A stretch of 64,000 nt of DNA from Streptococcus suis (GCF_002964575.1 NZ_POQQ01000060.1:81324-145323); one strand, 5' to 3'; counted from the first letter of the stretch, positions 44,308 to 54,489 are shown. Made by a program: numbers and translations. Notes: a model not told the origin generated them from the sequence alone.

Positions 44308-45297
44308 TTAGCTGTACAAACCAAAACTTGCCAACCAAGCGACGATGACACGTGGGACACCGTTCAAAAAACGTGAGTAGAGTACCGCTGGTACACCAAC
44401 TTCAACTGTTTCAGATTCTGCTTCTGATAAACCAAGGGCTACCGGAATAAAGTCACAACCATTTTGCGTATTGATAGCAAAGAGGGCTGGGAGAGCCATT
44501 TGTGGCGGAATGTTACCCTTGCCAATTTCCACACCAATTAAGGTACCAATGATTTGACTGATAACAGCACCTGGGCCCAAGAGTGGAGAAAGGAATGGCA
44601 GAGAGCAAATGAAACCAATCAGAATCAAGCCCCATACATTACCAGCCAGTGGCACCATGAGTTTTGCCAACCAGTTTCCGACACCAGAGCCTTGGATAAT
44701 CCCTATCAAGAGAGATACAAAGGCCATGAATGGAATAATGGTGTTCAACATGGTTTGAATAGCTTCGCGAGCCGCTTGGTTAAAGGTCGCAACCACCTTA
44801 CCAGCTCCCATACCAATCCGAGCAATCAAGCTAGATTCTGCACGTTGTTCGGTGATTTTTTTGCTGGTATCATAAGTCGGTTTCTTCTCGGTTGCCACGC
44901 TTGTTGCTACAGCGGCTTCTGAGCCGTCTGCCAAGCTAATCTGCTCCACACCAACGTTTGAAACATAGATGTCCTCTGTGATGTACTGGGCCAAGGGACC
45001 GCTCTTACCGGTTGGAATCACATTAATCGTTGGAATGCCTTTTTTAGGATAAATACCACAACGCAGGGTTCCACCACAATCGACAATAGCAAGAGCAATT
45101 TCTTCATCTGGAATAGAAGTCTTGAAACCATTGACCGCTTCCATACCTGTTAATTCTGCGATTTTATCGACAATGGCTGGCTTTTCGCCGCCACCTGTAA
45201 TATAGATAAACTTGTGTTTTTCTTCTGTCGGAGTGATGACCAGAGGGCCACCGAAACCACCGCTACCTTTTACAACTTTTATGCTTTTGTATGCCAT
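44308..45297 (-). CDS. srlE: PTS sorbitol IIB(C) component
   Basis: A 329-residue protein. Residues 1-120 form the IIB domain with the phosphorylated Cys in [14 protein letters not shown] near residue 78. Residues about 185-329 are a membrane part ([39 protein letters not shown]) completing the sorbitol permease with SrlA. It lies between the IIC gene (18 nt) and the IIA gene (35 nt). Confidence 0.92.
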   Translation of the reverse strand: MAYKSIKVVKGSGGFGGPLVITPTEEKHKFIYITGGGEKPAIVDKIAELTGMEAVNGFKTSIPDEEIALAIVDCGGTLRCGIYPKKGIPTINVIPTGKSGPLAQYITEDIYVSNVGVEQISLADGSEAAVATSVATEKKPTYDTSKKITEQRAESSLIARIGMGAGKVVATFNQAAREAIQTMLNTIIPFMAFVSLLIGIIQGSGVGNWLAKLMVPLAGNVWGLILIGFICSLPFLSPLLGPGAVISQIIGTLIGVEIGKGNIPPQMALPALFAINTQNGCDFIPVALGLSEAESETVEVGVPAVLYSRFLNGVPRVIVAWLASFGLYS

Positions 45298-45315
45298 AGG
45301 AATATCCTCTTTCTA

Positions 45316-45855
45316 TCAAAGTGTCTTGCTGAGTGTGATACCTTGTTGTTTGGAAACGTAAGCTGTTGTAAAGTCTGTGACCCAACCACCTACAAAGTTC
45401 ATCACCAAACCAACCAAGAGGTAACGAATCGCCAAGTCCATGGTATTCAAACCAAGTGCTTGGACACCTGAGGCAATCCCCATCCAGACAAACAATTCAC
45501 CTGGGTTGATGTGCGGGAAAACACCATTTGACGTATGACAGAATTGCATCTGTGCTGCAACAAATCCTGGTTTATAGTATTCTGGTAAGAAACGTCCCAT
45601 ACTGATAGCCATCGGATTTCCTAAGATAAAGGCTGACACGAATGGCAAAATCATATAGCGACTAATAGGGTTTTTAGCAGAAGCCTGTGCCAGCTTGTTG
45701 ACCCGTTCTTCACCCAAAAGGGCAATCAAGGTATTCATGGCTACCAAGAGCATGAGGACAACAGGTACGATACCAGTCATCCAGCTGATAAAGGTTTCTC
45801 CGCCCAGCTTGAAGAGATTCATAAAGCCTTCGGCAAATTTTACAATATAGTCCAT
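45316..45855 (-). CDS. srlA: PTS sorbitol IIC component
   Basis: A 179-residue membrane protein of the glucitol IIC2 family (PVVLMLLVAMNTLIALLGEERVNKLAQ, PFVSAFILGNPMAISMGRFLPEYYKPGFVAAQ). Together with SrlE it forms the sugar channel and delivers sorbitol-6-phosphate to the cytoplasm. It is preceded by AAAGGAG and follows gutM by 18 nt. Confidence 0.92.
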   Translation of the reverse strand: MDYIVKFAEGFMNLFKLGGETFISWMTGIVPVVLMLLVAMNTLIALLGEERVNKLAQASAKNPISRYMILPFVSAFILGNPMAISMGRFLPEYYKPGFVAAQMQFCHTSNGVFPHINPGELFVWMGIASGVQALGLNTMDLAIRYLLVGLVMNFVGGWVTDFTTAYVSKQQGITLSKTL

Positions 45856-45873
45856 AATAAACTCCTTTGTTTT

Positions 45874-46350
45874 TTATTTTTTGAACTGTAACTTAAGACG
45901 AGTGGACAAGAGTTTTAATTGATTGCCCACATTCAACACGGGTGCGAACTTCGGAACATCCTCGTAATTCCCAGCTTCTGTCCTGAGAAAAACTTCTCTG
46001 GCATCCTCAATCGCAATCTGCAAGAGCTTGTTCTCCTTTCTAATCAGTGGATTGTAGGTGTCGAAGTAGTGAATATCCTGACCGATATAGTCTGGCATAG
46101 TCTTAAAACGTGCCGCAACGGTTACTCCTTGCATCCGTCTAGCATCTAGGACCTTCCCCGACTGATCTACTGCAAACATGACAATCGTCCCAGCCTTGAT
46201 TTTCCCCGCTCGACGTCCGATGGCCACACGGCCCTTTTTACGCAATTCAGAATAGGTCGTATTAAAATGTTTCAGCTGTTTGAGCCCGAAAATGATTTGC
46301 AAGATATAGGCAAGAATCACCACCGCTCCCAAGATATAAATAGAATCCAT
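45874..46350 (-). CDS. gutM: Sorbitol operon activator GutM
   Basis: A 158-residue protein with one N-terminal membrane helix (IYILGAVVILAYILQIIFGL) and a soluble remainder with LRKKGRVAIGRRAGKIKAGTI. GutM proteins act with the PRD regulator in control of sorbitol genes. It lies between gutR and srlA in the order known from Streptococcus mutans. Confidence 0.87.
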   Translation of the reverse strand: MDSIYILGAVVILAYILQIIFGLKQLKHFNTTYSELRKKGRVAIGRRAGKIKAGTIVMFAVDQSGKVLDARRMQGVTVAARFKTMPDYIGQDIHYFDTYNPLIRKENKLLQIAIEDAREVFLRTEAGNYEDVPKFAPVLNVGNQLKLLSTRLKLQFKK

Positions 46351-46371
46351 TTTTCCTCCTATTCTTCCACC

Positions 46372-48201
46372 TTACAAGGTCAATTCATCTGACCGCTGAT
46401 CAATTCCTAGTCGTTCTTTGATGTGCAACCGCTTACCCATACGGAAGGTATTGTCAAAAATATTAAATAGTAAATCTTGATTAAACTCATCCAATTCTGA
46501 CGGAACAAAAATCAGAACGAAATCTTGAACTGTTAGTCCAGTTTGACTGGATAAGTGCAAACTGTCTTGAACAGGCACCACCAGTATAATCTGCTCTAAA
46601 CTTGCATCTGTCAAATGTGGATAAGCATAGCCATCTTCAGAAATCGCTGGACGTTCCTTTTCCTTCTTCTGCAACTTATCTGCTGCTTCTTGTCCAATTA
46701 CTTGCTTAGCTACCAGTTGAGCCAGTAAGGCCTTCTGATTGTCTTCATAACTTTTATTTTCATCAAACCGAGCTAGCTCCACTTGACAGTGCATCTGGAT
46801 TTTACGCCCCAGTACCGTCCGTTCTAGGGCTTCCCTCTCTGCTTGATTTTCCTTGGTTACCAAAGACAAGGACAAGAAGGGCTGAAAGAGTTCCTGGCTG
46901 TACAAGAGATTGTCTGTGAAGATAAGGTCATAGGTCCGATTCAGTTCCTCATACGGCGGATGATTGGCAAAGTCCAAGAAATCCAACTGCACTTCGTTAT
47001 TGAAAACCTGGCGAATCTGATTGTCCACCAAGTAACTGAAGGACTGACCCGACTGTGTGATGACAGCTACCTTGGCAATCAAAGGCTTGCTCTTACGAGC
47101 CAGTAACAACTCCATCCAGGCAGCTAATAGGACAACTTCCTTGTCCGAGATTGTTAGACCTGTCCGTTCCATGACACGCTCGACGAAAAATTGAGAAACC
47201 ACCTTGGAGAAGGAACTTTGAATCAGTTGTTCACGTAGGCTAATCTCTGTGAACTGCCATTTCATCACACTTCGATTGAGCATATAGACCAAGTGACGTT
47301 GCAGAATAAGAGCACTTTCTTCGATGTCCAAGCTAATTCCAAATTCTTGGACTGTTAACCCCAAGACTTCTTCGGCCATTGCCAGAATATCTGGTCGTCC
47401 AATCTCTGAAGCCAATAAGCCAATCTGCATAGGAAAGGTTAGAAAGGCTTTTTCTGCTCTGCTGATTTCTCGTCCTAAGAAGTAAGCCAGAATATCATAG
47501 AAGATAGACGGCAAGTCCAGCTTATCTTGGCTAGTAAACCATAACAAGCCCTCTTCTCCGACAGCCTTCTCTTTTCGAAGAATGGTCAATTTCAGAGTAG
47601 ATAGGAAGGTCCGCTCCACATCTAGCGGAAAGCGGTGGTTATCCATAAAATCCGCATAGGTTGCCAACAATTCTTGAGGTAACTCTACTTCATGCTCCAC
47701 ATAGTCCATGACTTCATAGAGATAGAGCAAGCGTTTGTTCAACTCTGTCCCAACGATTTTGATACCGACACCGGACTTGGACTCCAATTCCAACTGATAA
47801 CTCAGCAAAACTTCCTTCATCCGATTGATATCACGGCTGAGGCTTCGCCTGCTGATGCCTAACTCCTCTGCAATGATATCGGCTGAAATAAAATCATCTA
47901 TTTCTAATAAGGTTTGGAAGAAAATTGCCTGCCGCTTATGAAAGGAATTCAAATCTGTTGACAGTAGTAAATCCTCTGTCACCAAAATCTTGAAAGCTTC
48001 CTCATCAACGATATGCAGACTTAATTTTCCACCTTTTTCTTGAATGGAAAAGATATGGTCGTAGCTATACAAAAGCCCCTCTATCAACAATTTTAAAGAA
48101 TGCCTAGATAGATTCAATCTCTCTTCCAAGCTATCGTAACTGACGCTGGCGTGAGATGATAAGTAATACAATAAGGCTTTTTTGTTTAGCTCTAAACTCA
48201 T
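46372..48201 (-). CDS. gutR: Sorbitol operon PRD regulator GutR (BglG/MtlR type)
   Basis: A 609-residue activator: two N-terminal helix-turn-helix units (NKKALLYYLSSHASVSYDSLE near residue 6 and SADIIAEELGISRRSLSRDINRM near residue 105), PRD domains around residues 180-380, a IIB-like segment around 395-470 (PLIAKVAVITQSGQ), and a C-terminal IIA domain with the probable phospho-His in YAYPHLTD near residue 535. Phosphorylation by the PTS sets its activity according to sorbitol and preferred sugars. It sits 9 nt after srlD and controls its own operon. Confidence 0.9.
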   Translation of the reverse strand: MSLELNKKALLYYLSSHASVSYDSLEERLNLSRHSLKLLIEGLLYSYDHIFSIQEKGGKLSLHIVDEEAFKILVTEDLLLSTDLNSFHKRQAIFFQTLLEIDDFISADIIAEELGISRRSLSRDINRMKEVLLSYQLELESKSGVGIKIVGTELNKRLLYLYEVMDYVEHEVELPQELLATYADFMDNHRFPLDVERTFLSTLKLTILRKEKAVGEEGLLWFTSQDKLDLPSIFYDILAYFLGREISRAEKAFLTFPMQIGLLASEIGRPDILAMAEEVLGLTVQEFGISLDIEESALILQRHLVYMLNRSVMKWQFTEISLREQLIQSSFSKVVSQFFVERVMERTGLTISDKEVVLLAAWMELLLARKSKPLIAKVAVITQSGQSFSYLVDNQIRQVFNNEVQLDFLDFANHPPYEELNRTYDLIFTDNLLYSQELFQPFLSLSLVTKENQAEREALERTVLGRKIQMHCQVELARFDENKSYEDNQKALLAQLVAKQVIGQEAADKLQKKEKERPAISEDGYAYPHLTDASLEQIILVVPVQDSLHLSSQTGLTVQDFVLIFVPSELDEFNQDLLFNIFDNTFRMGKRLHIKERLGIDQRSDELTL

Positions 48202-48210
48202 TTCTCTTTC

Positions 48211-49017
48211 CTAACCTCTGGTTTTTCCGCCTGCCACGTTGGTCGTCACACCGGTAATGTAGCTGGCCCTATCTGACAAGTAGTAGCAAACCAAGTCCGC
48301 TACCTCACTCAAACGACCACTACGTCCTAGTGGAATAGTGCTGGTATTTCCGTACCCTGCACGCAATTCGTCAACTGTTTTTCCACGTGTGTAGGCTAGT
48401 GCTTCTTCGTAGGCTAGCGTGCGCAGACCAGTTGCTTCCATGATACCCGGTGCAATTCCTACCACACGGATACCATGCTTGGCCAATTCCTTGGACCAAG
48501 ACCGAGTCAGCGAATAAACTGCTCCTTTGGTCGCTGCATAGACACTCTGTCCCTCACTACCTTCTAGACCTGCTTCAGAAGCCATATTAATGATAACGCC
48601 TGAACCCTTAGCTGCCAAAATACGAGCAACTTCTTGGGATACGAAGAACAAACCTTTGAAATTGATATTTATCATCTTATCAAACTTAGCCTCATCTAGT
48701 TCATGCTGGCCGGCTTCTTCCTTTGTATCGACCAACAAGCTTGGAATGTTGATTCCCGCATTATTGACCAGACCATCAATGGTTCCAAAATGTTCTACGA
48801 CTGCTGCAACTGCCTCTTTTACAGCCTGATGACTAGCTACATTTGTTTCCACAAAAAGTAGTCGCTCGTGGGATACCTCCGAATCTCGAATATCCAAGTT
48901 AGCAACCTTGGCTCCCTGCTTTAGCAATCCTTCTACGATAGCTAGACCAATACCTGAACTTCCCCCCGTAACAACATAAACCTTATCACGAATATTCAAC
49001 CAATCTGACATCATCAT
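48211..49017 (-). CDS. srlD: Sorbitol-6-phosphate 2-dehydrogenase
   Basis: A 268-residue short-chain dehydrogenase that oxidises sorbitol-6-phosphate to fructose-6-phosphate. The NAD site is YVVTGGSSGIGLAIVEGLL and the catalytic Tyr-x3-Lys is YAATKGA near residue 165, with NNAGIN near residue 90. The first gene of the operon, it has GGGAGGA just before three consecutive ATG codons. Its product is the substrate of pgi, the next gene upstream. Confidence 0.93.
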   Translation of the reverse strand: MMMSDWLNIRDKVYVVTGGSSGIGLAIVEGLLKQGAKVANLDIRDSEVSHERLLFVETNVASHQAVKEAVAAVVEHFGTIDGLVNNAGINIPSLLVDTKEEAGQHELDEAKFDKMININFKGLFFVSQEVARILAAKGSGVIINMASEAGLEGSEGQSVYAATKGAVYSLTRSWSKELAKHGIRVVGIAPGIMEATGLRTLAYEEALAYTRGKTVDELRAGYGNTSTIPLGRSGRLSEVADLVCYYLSDRASYITGVTTNVAGGKTRG

Positions 49018-49044
49018 GTCCTCCCATTGTTTTCTAACAAATTC

Positions 49045-49075
49045 AGTATAAACTGAAAACGCTTCAAAGTTAAGG
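49045..49075 (-). promoter_or_regulatory. Sorbitol operon promoter with cre site
   Basis: TATACT (49045-49050) with only a weak -35 (TTAACT at 18 nt), as expected for an activator-dependent promoter. TGAAGCGTTTTCA (49054-49066 on the minus strand) is a strong cre match in the spacer, so CcpA should block it when glucose is present. Confidence 0.65.
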
Positions 49076-49167
49076 ACAGGATTTTTCAGACTGTTAAAAA
49101 AATAGTGTCTAGAAGTATCATATCTCTTAGTATAACAGATTTACTATCAGCATCCTGTATGGACATG

Positions 49168-49200
49168 TAAAAAACGACACTCTTAACGACTGTCGTTTTT
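49168..49200 (-). terminator. pgi terminator
   Basis: A 10-bp perfect stem (AAAAACGACA with its complement), 11-nt loop and a T run on the minus strand, 21 nt past the pgi stop. Confidence 0.85.
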
Positions 49201-49220
49201 GAAGCTATACTTTTGTTCTG

Positions 49221-50570
49221 TTACAAACGTGCGTTCAATTCTGCACCCAGTTCTTCAAATCCTGGTTTGCCAAGAAGGGCGAACATATTTTTCTTGTAAG
49301 CTTCTACACCTGGTTGGTCAAATGGATTGACACCATTGAGGTAGCCAGACAAGGCGATAGCCAATTCAAAGAAGTAGATAGTGTAACCAAGTGTGAACTC
49401 ATCTTGTTGTGGCAGAGTGACAAACATGTTTGGTACGCCACCATCTGTGTGAGCAAGAAGCACACCATCCGTTGCTTTTTTGTTTACAAAGTCAACGTCT
49501 TTTCCTTGCAAGTAGCCAAGACCGTCAAGATCTTCTGCCATTTCTGGAATCAGGATATTTTTTCTTGGCTTATCGACGCGAATAACTGTTTCAAAGAGGT
49601 TGCGGTAGCCTTCTTGGATAAACTGACCAAGCGAGTGCAGGTCCGTTGAGAAGTTAGCCGATGTTGGGTAAATACCTTTTTGGTCCTTGCCCTCAGACTC
49701 ACCTGCCAACTGTTTCCACCACTCGCTGAAGTATTGAAGAGACGGCTCGTAGTTGGCCAAGATTTCTGTCACATAGCCTTTTCTATACAGAATGTTACGG
49801 ACTACAGCATATTGGTAGGCTGCGTTTTCTGCAATTTTATCAGATGAATAATCCTTACGAGCTGCGTTAGCACCTTCCATAAGGGCAGTGATATCTGCAC
49901 CTGCAGCAGCGATTGGCAAGAGACCAACGGCTGTCAAGACAGAGAAACGGCCACCAACATCATCTGGAACAACAAAGGTTTCCCAACCATTTGCGTCAGC
50001 CTCAACTTTAACTGCACCACGTGCCTTATCAGTTGTCGCATAGATACGTTTGTTGGCTTCTTCTTGACCGTATTTCTTAACAAGCAATTCCTTAAAGACG
50101 CGGAAGGCAATAGCTGGCTCAGTTGTTGTTCCTGATTTTGAAATTACGTTTACTGAGAAGTCCTTATCCGCCACATAGTCAACCAAGTCTGCCAAGTAGC
50201 TAGATGAGATAGAGTTTCCAGCGTACAAGATTTGTGGTGCCTTACGCTCTTCCTTTGGTAAAAGATTGACAAAGGAATTGTTCAAGAAATCAATAGCAGC
50301 CTTGGCACCGAGGTAAGAACCACCGATACCGATAACTACCAAAACTTCACTTTCATTTTGGATTTTAGCAGCCGCTTCCTTGATACGAGCAAATTCTGCT
50401 TTGTCATAGTTTTCTGGCAGATCCAACCAACCAAGCATTTCTGCTCCTGCACCTGTTCCCTTACGCAAATCCGCATCGAGAGCTGTTACCTGACTTTGTA
50501 AAAAATCAATTTCTTGTGGGGCAACAAATTGGCCCAAGACTTTTGAATAATCAAATGTAATATGTGTCAT
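49221..50570 (-). CDS. pgi: Glucose-6-phosphate isomerase
   Basis: A 449-residue glycolytic enzyme interconverting glucose-6-phosphate and fructose-6-phosphate. Motifs: [18 protein letters not shown] near residue 70, [16 protein letters not shown] near residue 140, [17 protein letters not shown] near residue 200, and [16 protein letters not shown] near the end. I chose ATG 50570 because GGAGGAATGAC precedes it. It stands before the sorbitol operon, as in S. mutans. Confidence 0.96.
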   Translation of the reverse strand: MTHITFDYSKVLGQFVAPQEIDFLQSQVTALDADLRKGTGAGAEMLGWLDLPENYDKAEFARIKEAAAKIQNESEVLVVIGIGGSYLGAKAAIDFLNNSFVNLLPKEERKAPQILYAGNSISSSYLADLVDYVADKDFSVNVISKSGTTTEPAIAFRVFKELLVKKYGQEEANKRIYATTDKARGAVKVEADANGWETFVVPDDVGGRFSVLTAVGLLPIAAAGADITALMEGANAARKDYSSDKIAENAAYQYAVVRNILYRKGYVTEILANYEPSLQYFSEWWKQLAGESEGKDQKGIYPTSANFSTDLHSLGQFIQEGYRNLFETVIRVDKPRKNILIPEMAEDLDGLGYLQGKDVDFVNKKATDGVLLAHTDGGVPNMFVTLPQQDEFTLGYTIYFFELAIALSGYLNGVNPFDQPGVEAYKKNMFALLGKPGFEELGAELNARL

Positions 50571-50651
50571 GTCATTCCTCCATTTATGTACCATAATATG
50601 ATAACGCTTTATCATGTTTTTTTCAAGGAATTTATCAATTTTCATTTATTT

Positions 50652-51194
50652 TCATAAAACCGTGCTTGTTTGCATGTTATTTTCTGAAAATTGTTTGTAA
50701 TTTACCCTTGCATAATAGTCTTCCAAGTACTCCCCGCTTTGTGTCACAGTTATCAATTCTGGACATAGCTTAGACAGTAAATAAAGTGGCAACAAACTGA
50801 GATACCAAATAGTCATCACTTCAAAAATGAATGTATTATTATTTCCTCGTTGAATATAGCGCTGTTTGTACTCCGCTTTTAGACGAGGATGGGGAATATA
50901 GATATGAAAAGGAATGCCCTGAGAAACAATGACCGTCAGTACCATCCTCACCAAAAAATTGAGGGCTACAAGGACCGTCTTTCCCTCTTCGTGTAAGGCA
51001 TAGGCCTTGTTCACATATACATTTTTATAGTTTTTATCTTTAATGGGACGGGGAGTGGATTTCCGTTCTTCCTTGGTCAAATGTCTGACGCTGCTATTAT
51101 CATACTTAATATCAGACATCTCCAAATCGACTACATGAGCATATTTCTTGGCCAGGGTCGTTTTCCCCATACCTGGAAAAGCAAATATAAACAT
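50652..51194 (-). CDS. P-loop nucleotide-binding protein of unknown role
   Basis: A 180-residue protein starting MFIFAFPGMGKTTLAKKYAHVV, a short Walker A loop at the very N-terminus, as in small kinases and AAA-like proteins. A hydrophobic stretch (IWYLSLLPLYLLSKLCP) lies near residue 135. I do not recognise the family. I chose ATG 51194 because AGGAGG lies 7 nt before it. It is monocistronic, between pgi and the SRP RNA gene. Confidence 0.65.
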   Translation of the reverse strand: MFIFAFPGMGKTTLAKKYAHVVDLEMSDIKYDNSSVRHLTKEERKSTPRPIKDKNYKNVYVNKAYALHEEGKTVLVALNFLVRMVLTVIVSQGIPFHIYIPHPRLKAEYKQRYIQRGNNNTFIFEVMTIWYLSLLPLYLLSKLCPELITVTQSGEYLEDYYARVNYKQFSENNMQTSTVL

Positions 51195-51423
51195 AGGCTT
51201 TCCTCCTTTTCCCCTGTAGAATAGCAGAGCTAACAAAAAGTTTTCTTAAGTGGAAGTCTATTTTACTCCTTTTTCCCTATAAATCAATAGAAAAATCCAA
51301 AAATCAGTCCCCAGACGGAGATAAAAGTACTTGCTAAGGCAGTTGCCCTTATTTCTAAAAATTAGACAAAGAAAACCCTCTGAAAAGCTTGACTTCAACG
51401 GGTTTTTAGACTATACGCAAAAA

Positions 51424-51496
51424 GAGCACACACCCGACTTCGCTTAGGGCTGCTGGATTCCTCCCCTGACCCGCTTCACGCACGAATGTTGCTCCA
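51424..51496 (-). ncRNA. ffs: Signal recognition particle RNA (small bacterial type)
   Basis: About 73 nt on the minus strand. The SRP domain IV signature is readable: GGGTCAGGGGAGGAA followed by CAGCAGCCCTAAGC, with the symmetric and asymmetric internal loops bound by Ffh. The ends pair (GAGCA with TGCTC) and TTTTT follows. The short length is normal for streptococci. It works with Ffh and FtsY in co-translational targeting. Confidence 0.92.
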
Positions 51497-51502
51497 CTTA
51501 TT

Positions 51503-51530
51503 ATTATAACACAAATCAATGAAAGTGCAA
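51503..51530 (-). promoter_or_regulatory. ffs promoter
   Basis: TTGCAC (51525-51530) and TATAAT (51503-51508), 16-nt spacer, 7 nt before the RNA 5' end. Confidence 0.8.
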
Positions 51531-51544
51531 GTTTAGACTACAAA

Positions 51545-52066
51545 CTAGCTATCCGAAACTGTCCCTTGCTGAGCTTTCAAGGCCTCTTTTTCTACTTTTT
51601 GTTTTTCTCTTCTCTGCCTAAAAAAGTCCTGCATGATCTGGGCACAAGAATCTTCCAAGAGCCCTGTTTCCACTTCCACACGGTGATTAAGCCGCTCATC
51701 CGTTAAAATGTCGTATAGGCTACCTGCCGCCCCAAACTTTTGATTAGCAGCTCCATAGACCGCCCGTGGAATGCGGGCAAGACCAATGGCACCGCTACAC
51801 ATGACACAGGGTTCAATGGTCACAAAGAGGGTCGTATCCAGCAAACGCCAATTGCCCTCCACTTGATTGGCCTCTTGAATAGCCATCACCTCCGCATGCA
51901 TAATGGCCTGATTAAGCTCCTCACGGGCATTATGCCCACGACCAATAATCTGTCCATCCTTGACAATGACACAACCGATGGGAATTTCATCCTTCTCCAG
52001 CGATTTTTCAGCCTCAATCAAGGCCTGGTTCATAAAATATTCTTTTTCTTCTTGTGTATAGTTCAT
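51545..52066 (-). CDS. tadA: tRNA adenosine(34) deaminase
   Basis: A 173-residue zinc deaminase that makes inosine at the wobble position of tRNA-Arg(ACG). Zinc-site motifs: HAEVMAIQEA near residue 56 (His and catalytic Glu) and PCVMCSGAI near residue 85 (two Cys). A tail of charged residues (RREKQKVEKEALKAQQ) extends past the core. I chose ATG 52066. There is no ribosome binding site, and TGT-TATAAT ends 6 nt before it, so the mRNA is probably leaderless. ffs follows downstream. Confidence 0.93.
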   Translation of the reverse strand: MNYTQEEKEYFMNQALIEAEKSLEKDEIPIGCVIVKDGQIIGRGHNAREELNQAIMHAEVMAIQEANQVEGNWRLLDTTLFVTIEPCVMCSGAIGLARIPRAVYGAANQKFGAAGSLYDILTDERLNHRVEVETGLLEDSCAQIMQDFFRQRREKQKVEKEALKAQQGTVSDS

Positions 52067-52118
52067 AGGATTATTATAACAGAAATAGCGTCTAAACCTG
52101 AAACTTTTTCCCAATATC

Positions 52119-52174
52119 AAAAATACCTTCTCGCTTGGAGAAGGTAGGGGGGAGAGCAATGATCGATCGTTCGG
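52119..52174 (-). ncRNA. Candidate small RNA (or tadA leader attenuator)
   Basis: Starting about 6 nt past a consensus promoter: a short 5' hairpin (CGTTC/GAACG), a single-stranded pyrimidine stretch with CTCTCCCCCCTACC, then a terminator hairpin of 9 bp (TACCTTCTC/GAGAAGGTA) and TTTTT. The total is about 56 nt, with no reading frame. The C-rich part can pair with ribosome binding sites. It ends 53 nt before the tadA ATG, which has its own promoter. Confidence 0.55.
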
Positions 52175-52179
52175 AACGT

Positions 52180-52208
52180 ATTATAATATATTATTATTTT
52201 GTTGTCAA
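52180..52208 (-). promoter_or_regulatory. Perfect consensus promoter of the candidate small RNA
   Basis: TTGACA (52203-52208), 17-nt A/T-only spacer apart from one C, TATAAT (52180-52185). Confidence 0.85.
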
Positions 52209-52384
52209 GAGCTAATTAACAATTTACAAGCTATTTGAACCGTTCTAGAAATCAATCTAGATAGGAGTGCTGGATAAAGTAATAGCGAAACCTGGAACAC
52301 TTTATTCCGTATTCCTTCTACTGTCCTTATATGTTATACAAAAATGCACAGATTGTTAAGAGAGAGAAATTTCGAAAATAGAAA

Positions 52385-52402
52385 ACAGCCCCGAAGGGCT
52401 GT
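52385..52402 (-). terminator. tkt terminator
   Basis: ACAGCCC/GGGCTGT stem with a TTCG tetraloop on the minus strand, followed by TTTCTATTTT. Confidence 0.75.
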
Positions 52403-52416
52403 CTGTACATTTTCTA

Positions 52417-54387
52417 TTACAATTCGCCAACCAATTTCACTACGTTTTCTACAGTGAAGCCGTAGTTGTCAATAACTGTTTGTGCTGGAGCTGATGCACC
52501 GAATGTGTCGATACCAAGGACTTTACCGTCAAGGCCGACATACTTGTACCAGCTTTGAGTAGCACCCATTTCAATAGCCAAACGACGACGGATAGCATTT
52601 GGAAGAATTTCTTCCTTGTAAGCTGCGTCTTGAGCATCGAAGAGCTCAGTTGATGGCACAGAAACCACACGAACTTTTGTACCAGCTGCTTCTAGTTCTT
52701 TGGCAGCTTTGACAGCCAAGTTGACTTCTGAACCAGATGCAAGAAGGATTGTATCAAAGCCTGCTGCTTCATAAACCACATAAGCACCTTTGGCAACCTT
52801 GTCAAAGTCTGTTCCTTCTTCAACTGTCAAGTTTTGACGAGTGAGGACAAGTGCTGATGGTGTAGATTTGCTAGTCAATGACAAATACCAAGCTGCCTGT
52901 GTTTCACGCGCATCTGCTGGACGGAAGACGTTGAGGTTTGGCATAGCACGAAGTCCTGCCAGGTGCTCAATCGGCTCGTGAGTTGGTCCATCTTCACCAA
53001 CTGCGATAGAGTCATGAGTGAAGACATAAGTCACAGGAAGTCCTTGAAGGGCTGACAAACGAACAGCTGCCTTCACATAATCTGAGAAGACGAAGAAGGT
53101 ACCACCATAGACACGAAGTCCACCGTGGGCTGCCATACCGTTCAAGATAGTACCCATAGCAAATTCACGCACACCGAACTGGATATTACGGTTGAGTGGA
53201 TTCGCAGAATCTTGCAAACCATCTTCCTTGATATAGGTCATGTTTGAGTGAGCCAAGTCAGCTGAACCACCGAGGAAGGTTGGCAAGACCTTAGCTGCTG
53301 CGTTGAGGGCATCTTGTGATGAGTTACGAGTTGCTTGTGAGAAGCCATTTTCGTAGACTGGGAAGTCTTCTGGTTTCACTTCCACTACATCGCGACCTTC
53401 CAAGATAGCTGTTACTTCAGCTGCTAATTCTGGATGAGCTTGCTTGTAGTCTTCTACTAATTTCACCCAAGCATCGTAAGCTGCTGCACCACGATCTGCT
53501 ACATTTGCCTTGAAGTCAGCATAGACTTCTGCTGGAATTTCAAATGGAGCGTAGTTCCAGTCAAGTGCCTTACGAGTTGCTTCTGCTTCCTCTGGTCCAA
53601 GCGGCGCACCATGGACTGCGTTTGTACCTTGTTTGTTTGGTGAACCGTGACCGATGACAGTCTTGATTTCGATAAGAGATGGCTTACCAGCTGCCTTAGC
53701 TTTTTCAATAGCAGCAAAGATTGCATCCACATCTGTTCCGTCTGTTACGATATCTGTGTGCCAGCCATAAGCATTGTAGCGAGCACGCACATCTTCTGTG
53801 AAGGAATCTTTTGTTTCTCCATCCAAGTTGATATCGTTTGAATCATAAAGAACAATGAGTTTTTCTAATTTTTGAAGACCAGCGTAAGAAGCCGCTTCTG
53901 CAGAAACACCCTCCATCAAGTCGCCATCGCCACAGATTACATATGTATAGTGGTCGAAGATTGGGAAACCATCACGGTTGTACTTAGCCGCTAGGAAACG
54001 CTCAGCTTGAGCAAAACCTGTCGCAGTTGAGATACCTTGACCAAGAGGACCTGTTGTCGCATCAACACCAGCTGTGTGACCAAATTCTGGGTGACCTGGT
54101 GTTTTTGAACCCCACTGACGGAAGTTTTTGATTTCGTCCATGCTGACATCTTCAAAACCTGAAAGGTGAAGAAGTCCGTAAAGCAGCATAGAGCCGTGAC
54201 CTGCTGACAAGATAAAGCGGTCGCGGTTGATCCAGTTTGGTTGAGCTGGGTTGATGCGGAGTTCTTTAGTGAACAAGCTATAAGCCATTGGTGCCGCACC
54301 CATAACAACACCTGGGTGACCTGATTTTGATTTTTCAATGGCATCGATACCAAGGAAACGAATTGCGTTTACTGAAAGTTGTGACAT
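52417..54387 (-). CDS. tkt: Transketolase
   Basis: A 656-residue thiamine diphosphate enzyme of the pentose phosphate pathway, moving two-carbon units between xylulose-5-phosphate and aldoses. The TPP motif is [33 protein letters not shown] split by a strand, and the [14 protein letters not shown] and [19 protein letters not shown] segments are diagnostic. ATG 54387 follows AAAGGAG. It lies downstream of ulaG, so xylulose-5-phosphate from ascorbate has a direct consumer nearby, but it has its own promoter. Confidence 0.95.
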   Translation of the reverse strand: MSQLSVNAIRFLGIDAIEKSKSGHPGVVMGAAPMAYSLFTKELRINPAQPNWINRDRFILSAGHGSMLLYGLLHLSGFEDVSMDEIKNFRQWGSKTPGHPEFGHTAGVDATTGPLGQGISTATGFAQAERFLAAKYNRDGFPIFDHYTYVICGDGDLMEGVSAEAASYAGLQKLEKLIVLYDSNDINLDGETKDSFTEDVRARYNAYGWHTDIVTDGTDVDAIFAAIEKAKAAGKPSLIEIKTVIGHGSPNKQGTNAVHGAPLGPEEAEATRKALDWNYAPFEIPAEVYADFKANVADRGAAAYDAWVKLVEDYKQAHPELAAEVTAILEGRDVVEVKPEDFPVYENGFSQATRNSSQDALNAAAKVLPTFLGGSADLAHSNMTYIKEDGLQDSANPLNRNIQFGVREFAMGTILNGMAAHGGLRVYGGTFFVFSDYVKAAVRLSALQGLPVTYVFTHDSIAVGEDGPTHEPIEHLAGLRAMPNLNVFRPADARETQAAWYLSLTSKSTPSALVLTRQNLTVEEGTDFDKVAKGAYVVYEAAGFDTILLASGSEVNLAVKAAKELEAAGTKVRVVSVPSTELFDAQDAAYKEEILPNAIRRRLAIEMGATQSWYKYVGLDGKVLGIDTFGASAPAQTVIDNYGFTVENVVKLVGEL

Positions 54388-54417
54388 CTTATTCTCCTTT
54401 AATAAAGTCATAGTTCT

Positions 54418-54446
54418 ATTATACCATAAAGCGTTTTCGCTTGTCA
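54418..54446 (-). promoter_or_regulatory. tkt promoter with cre-like site
   Basis: TATAAT (54418-54423) with ATGACA 18 nt upstream; GCGAAAACGCTTTA (54427-54440) in the spacer resembles a cre site, suggesting CcpA control. Confidence 0.5.
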
Positions 54447-54489
54447 TTTTCAAAAGGCAGGACTTGCGTCCCGCCCTCGGAGTGATCTA

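Noticed and set aside
52119..52208. CiaR-controlled csRNA
   Set aside because: The TTTAAG-N5-TTTAAG repeat needed for CiaR is not present near the promoter, so only a generic small RNA is proposed.
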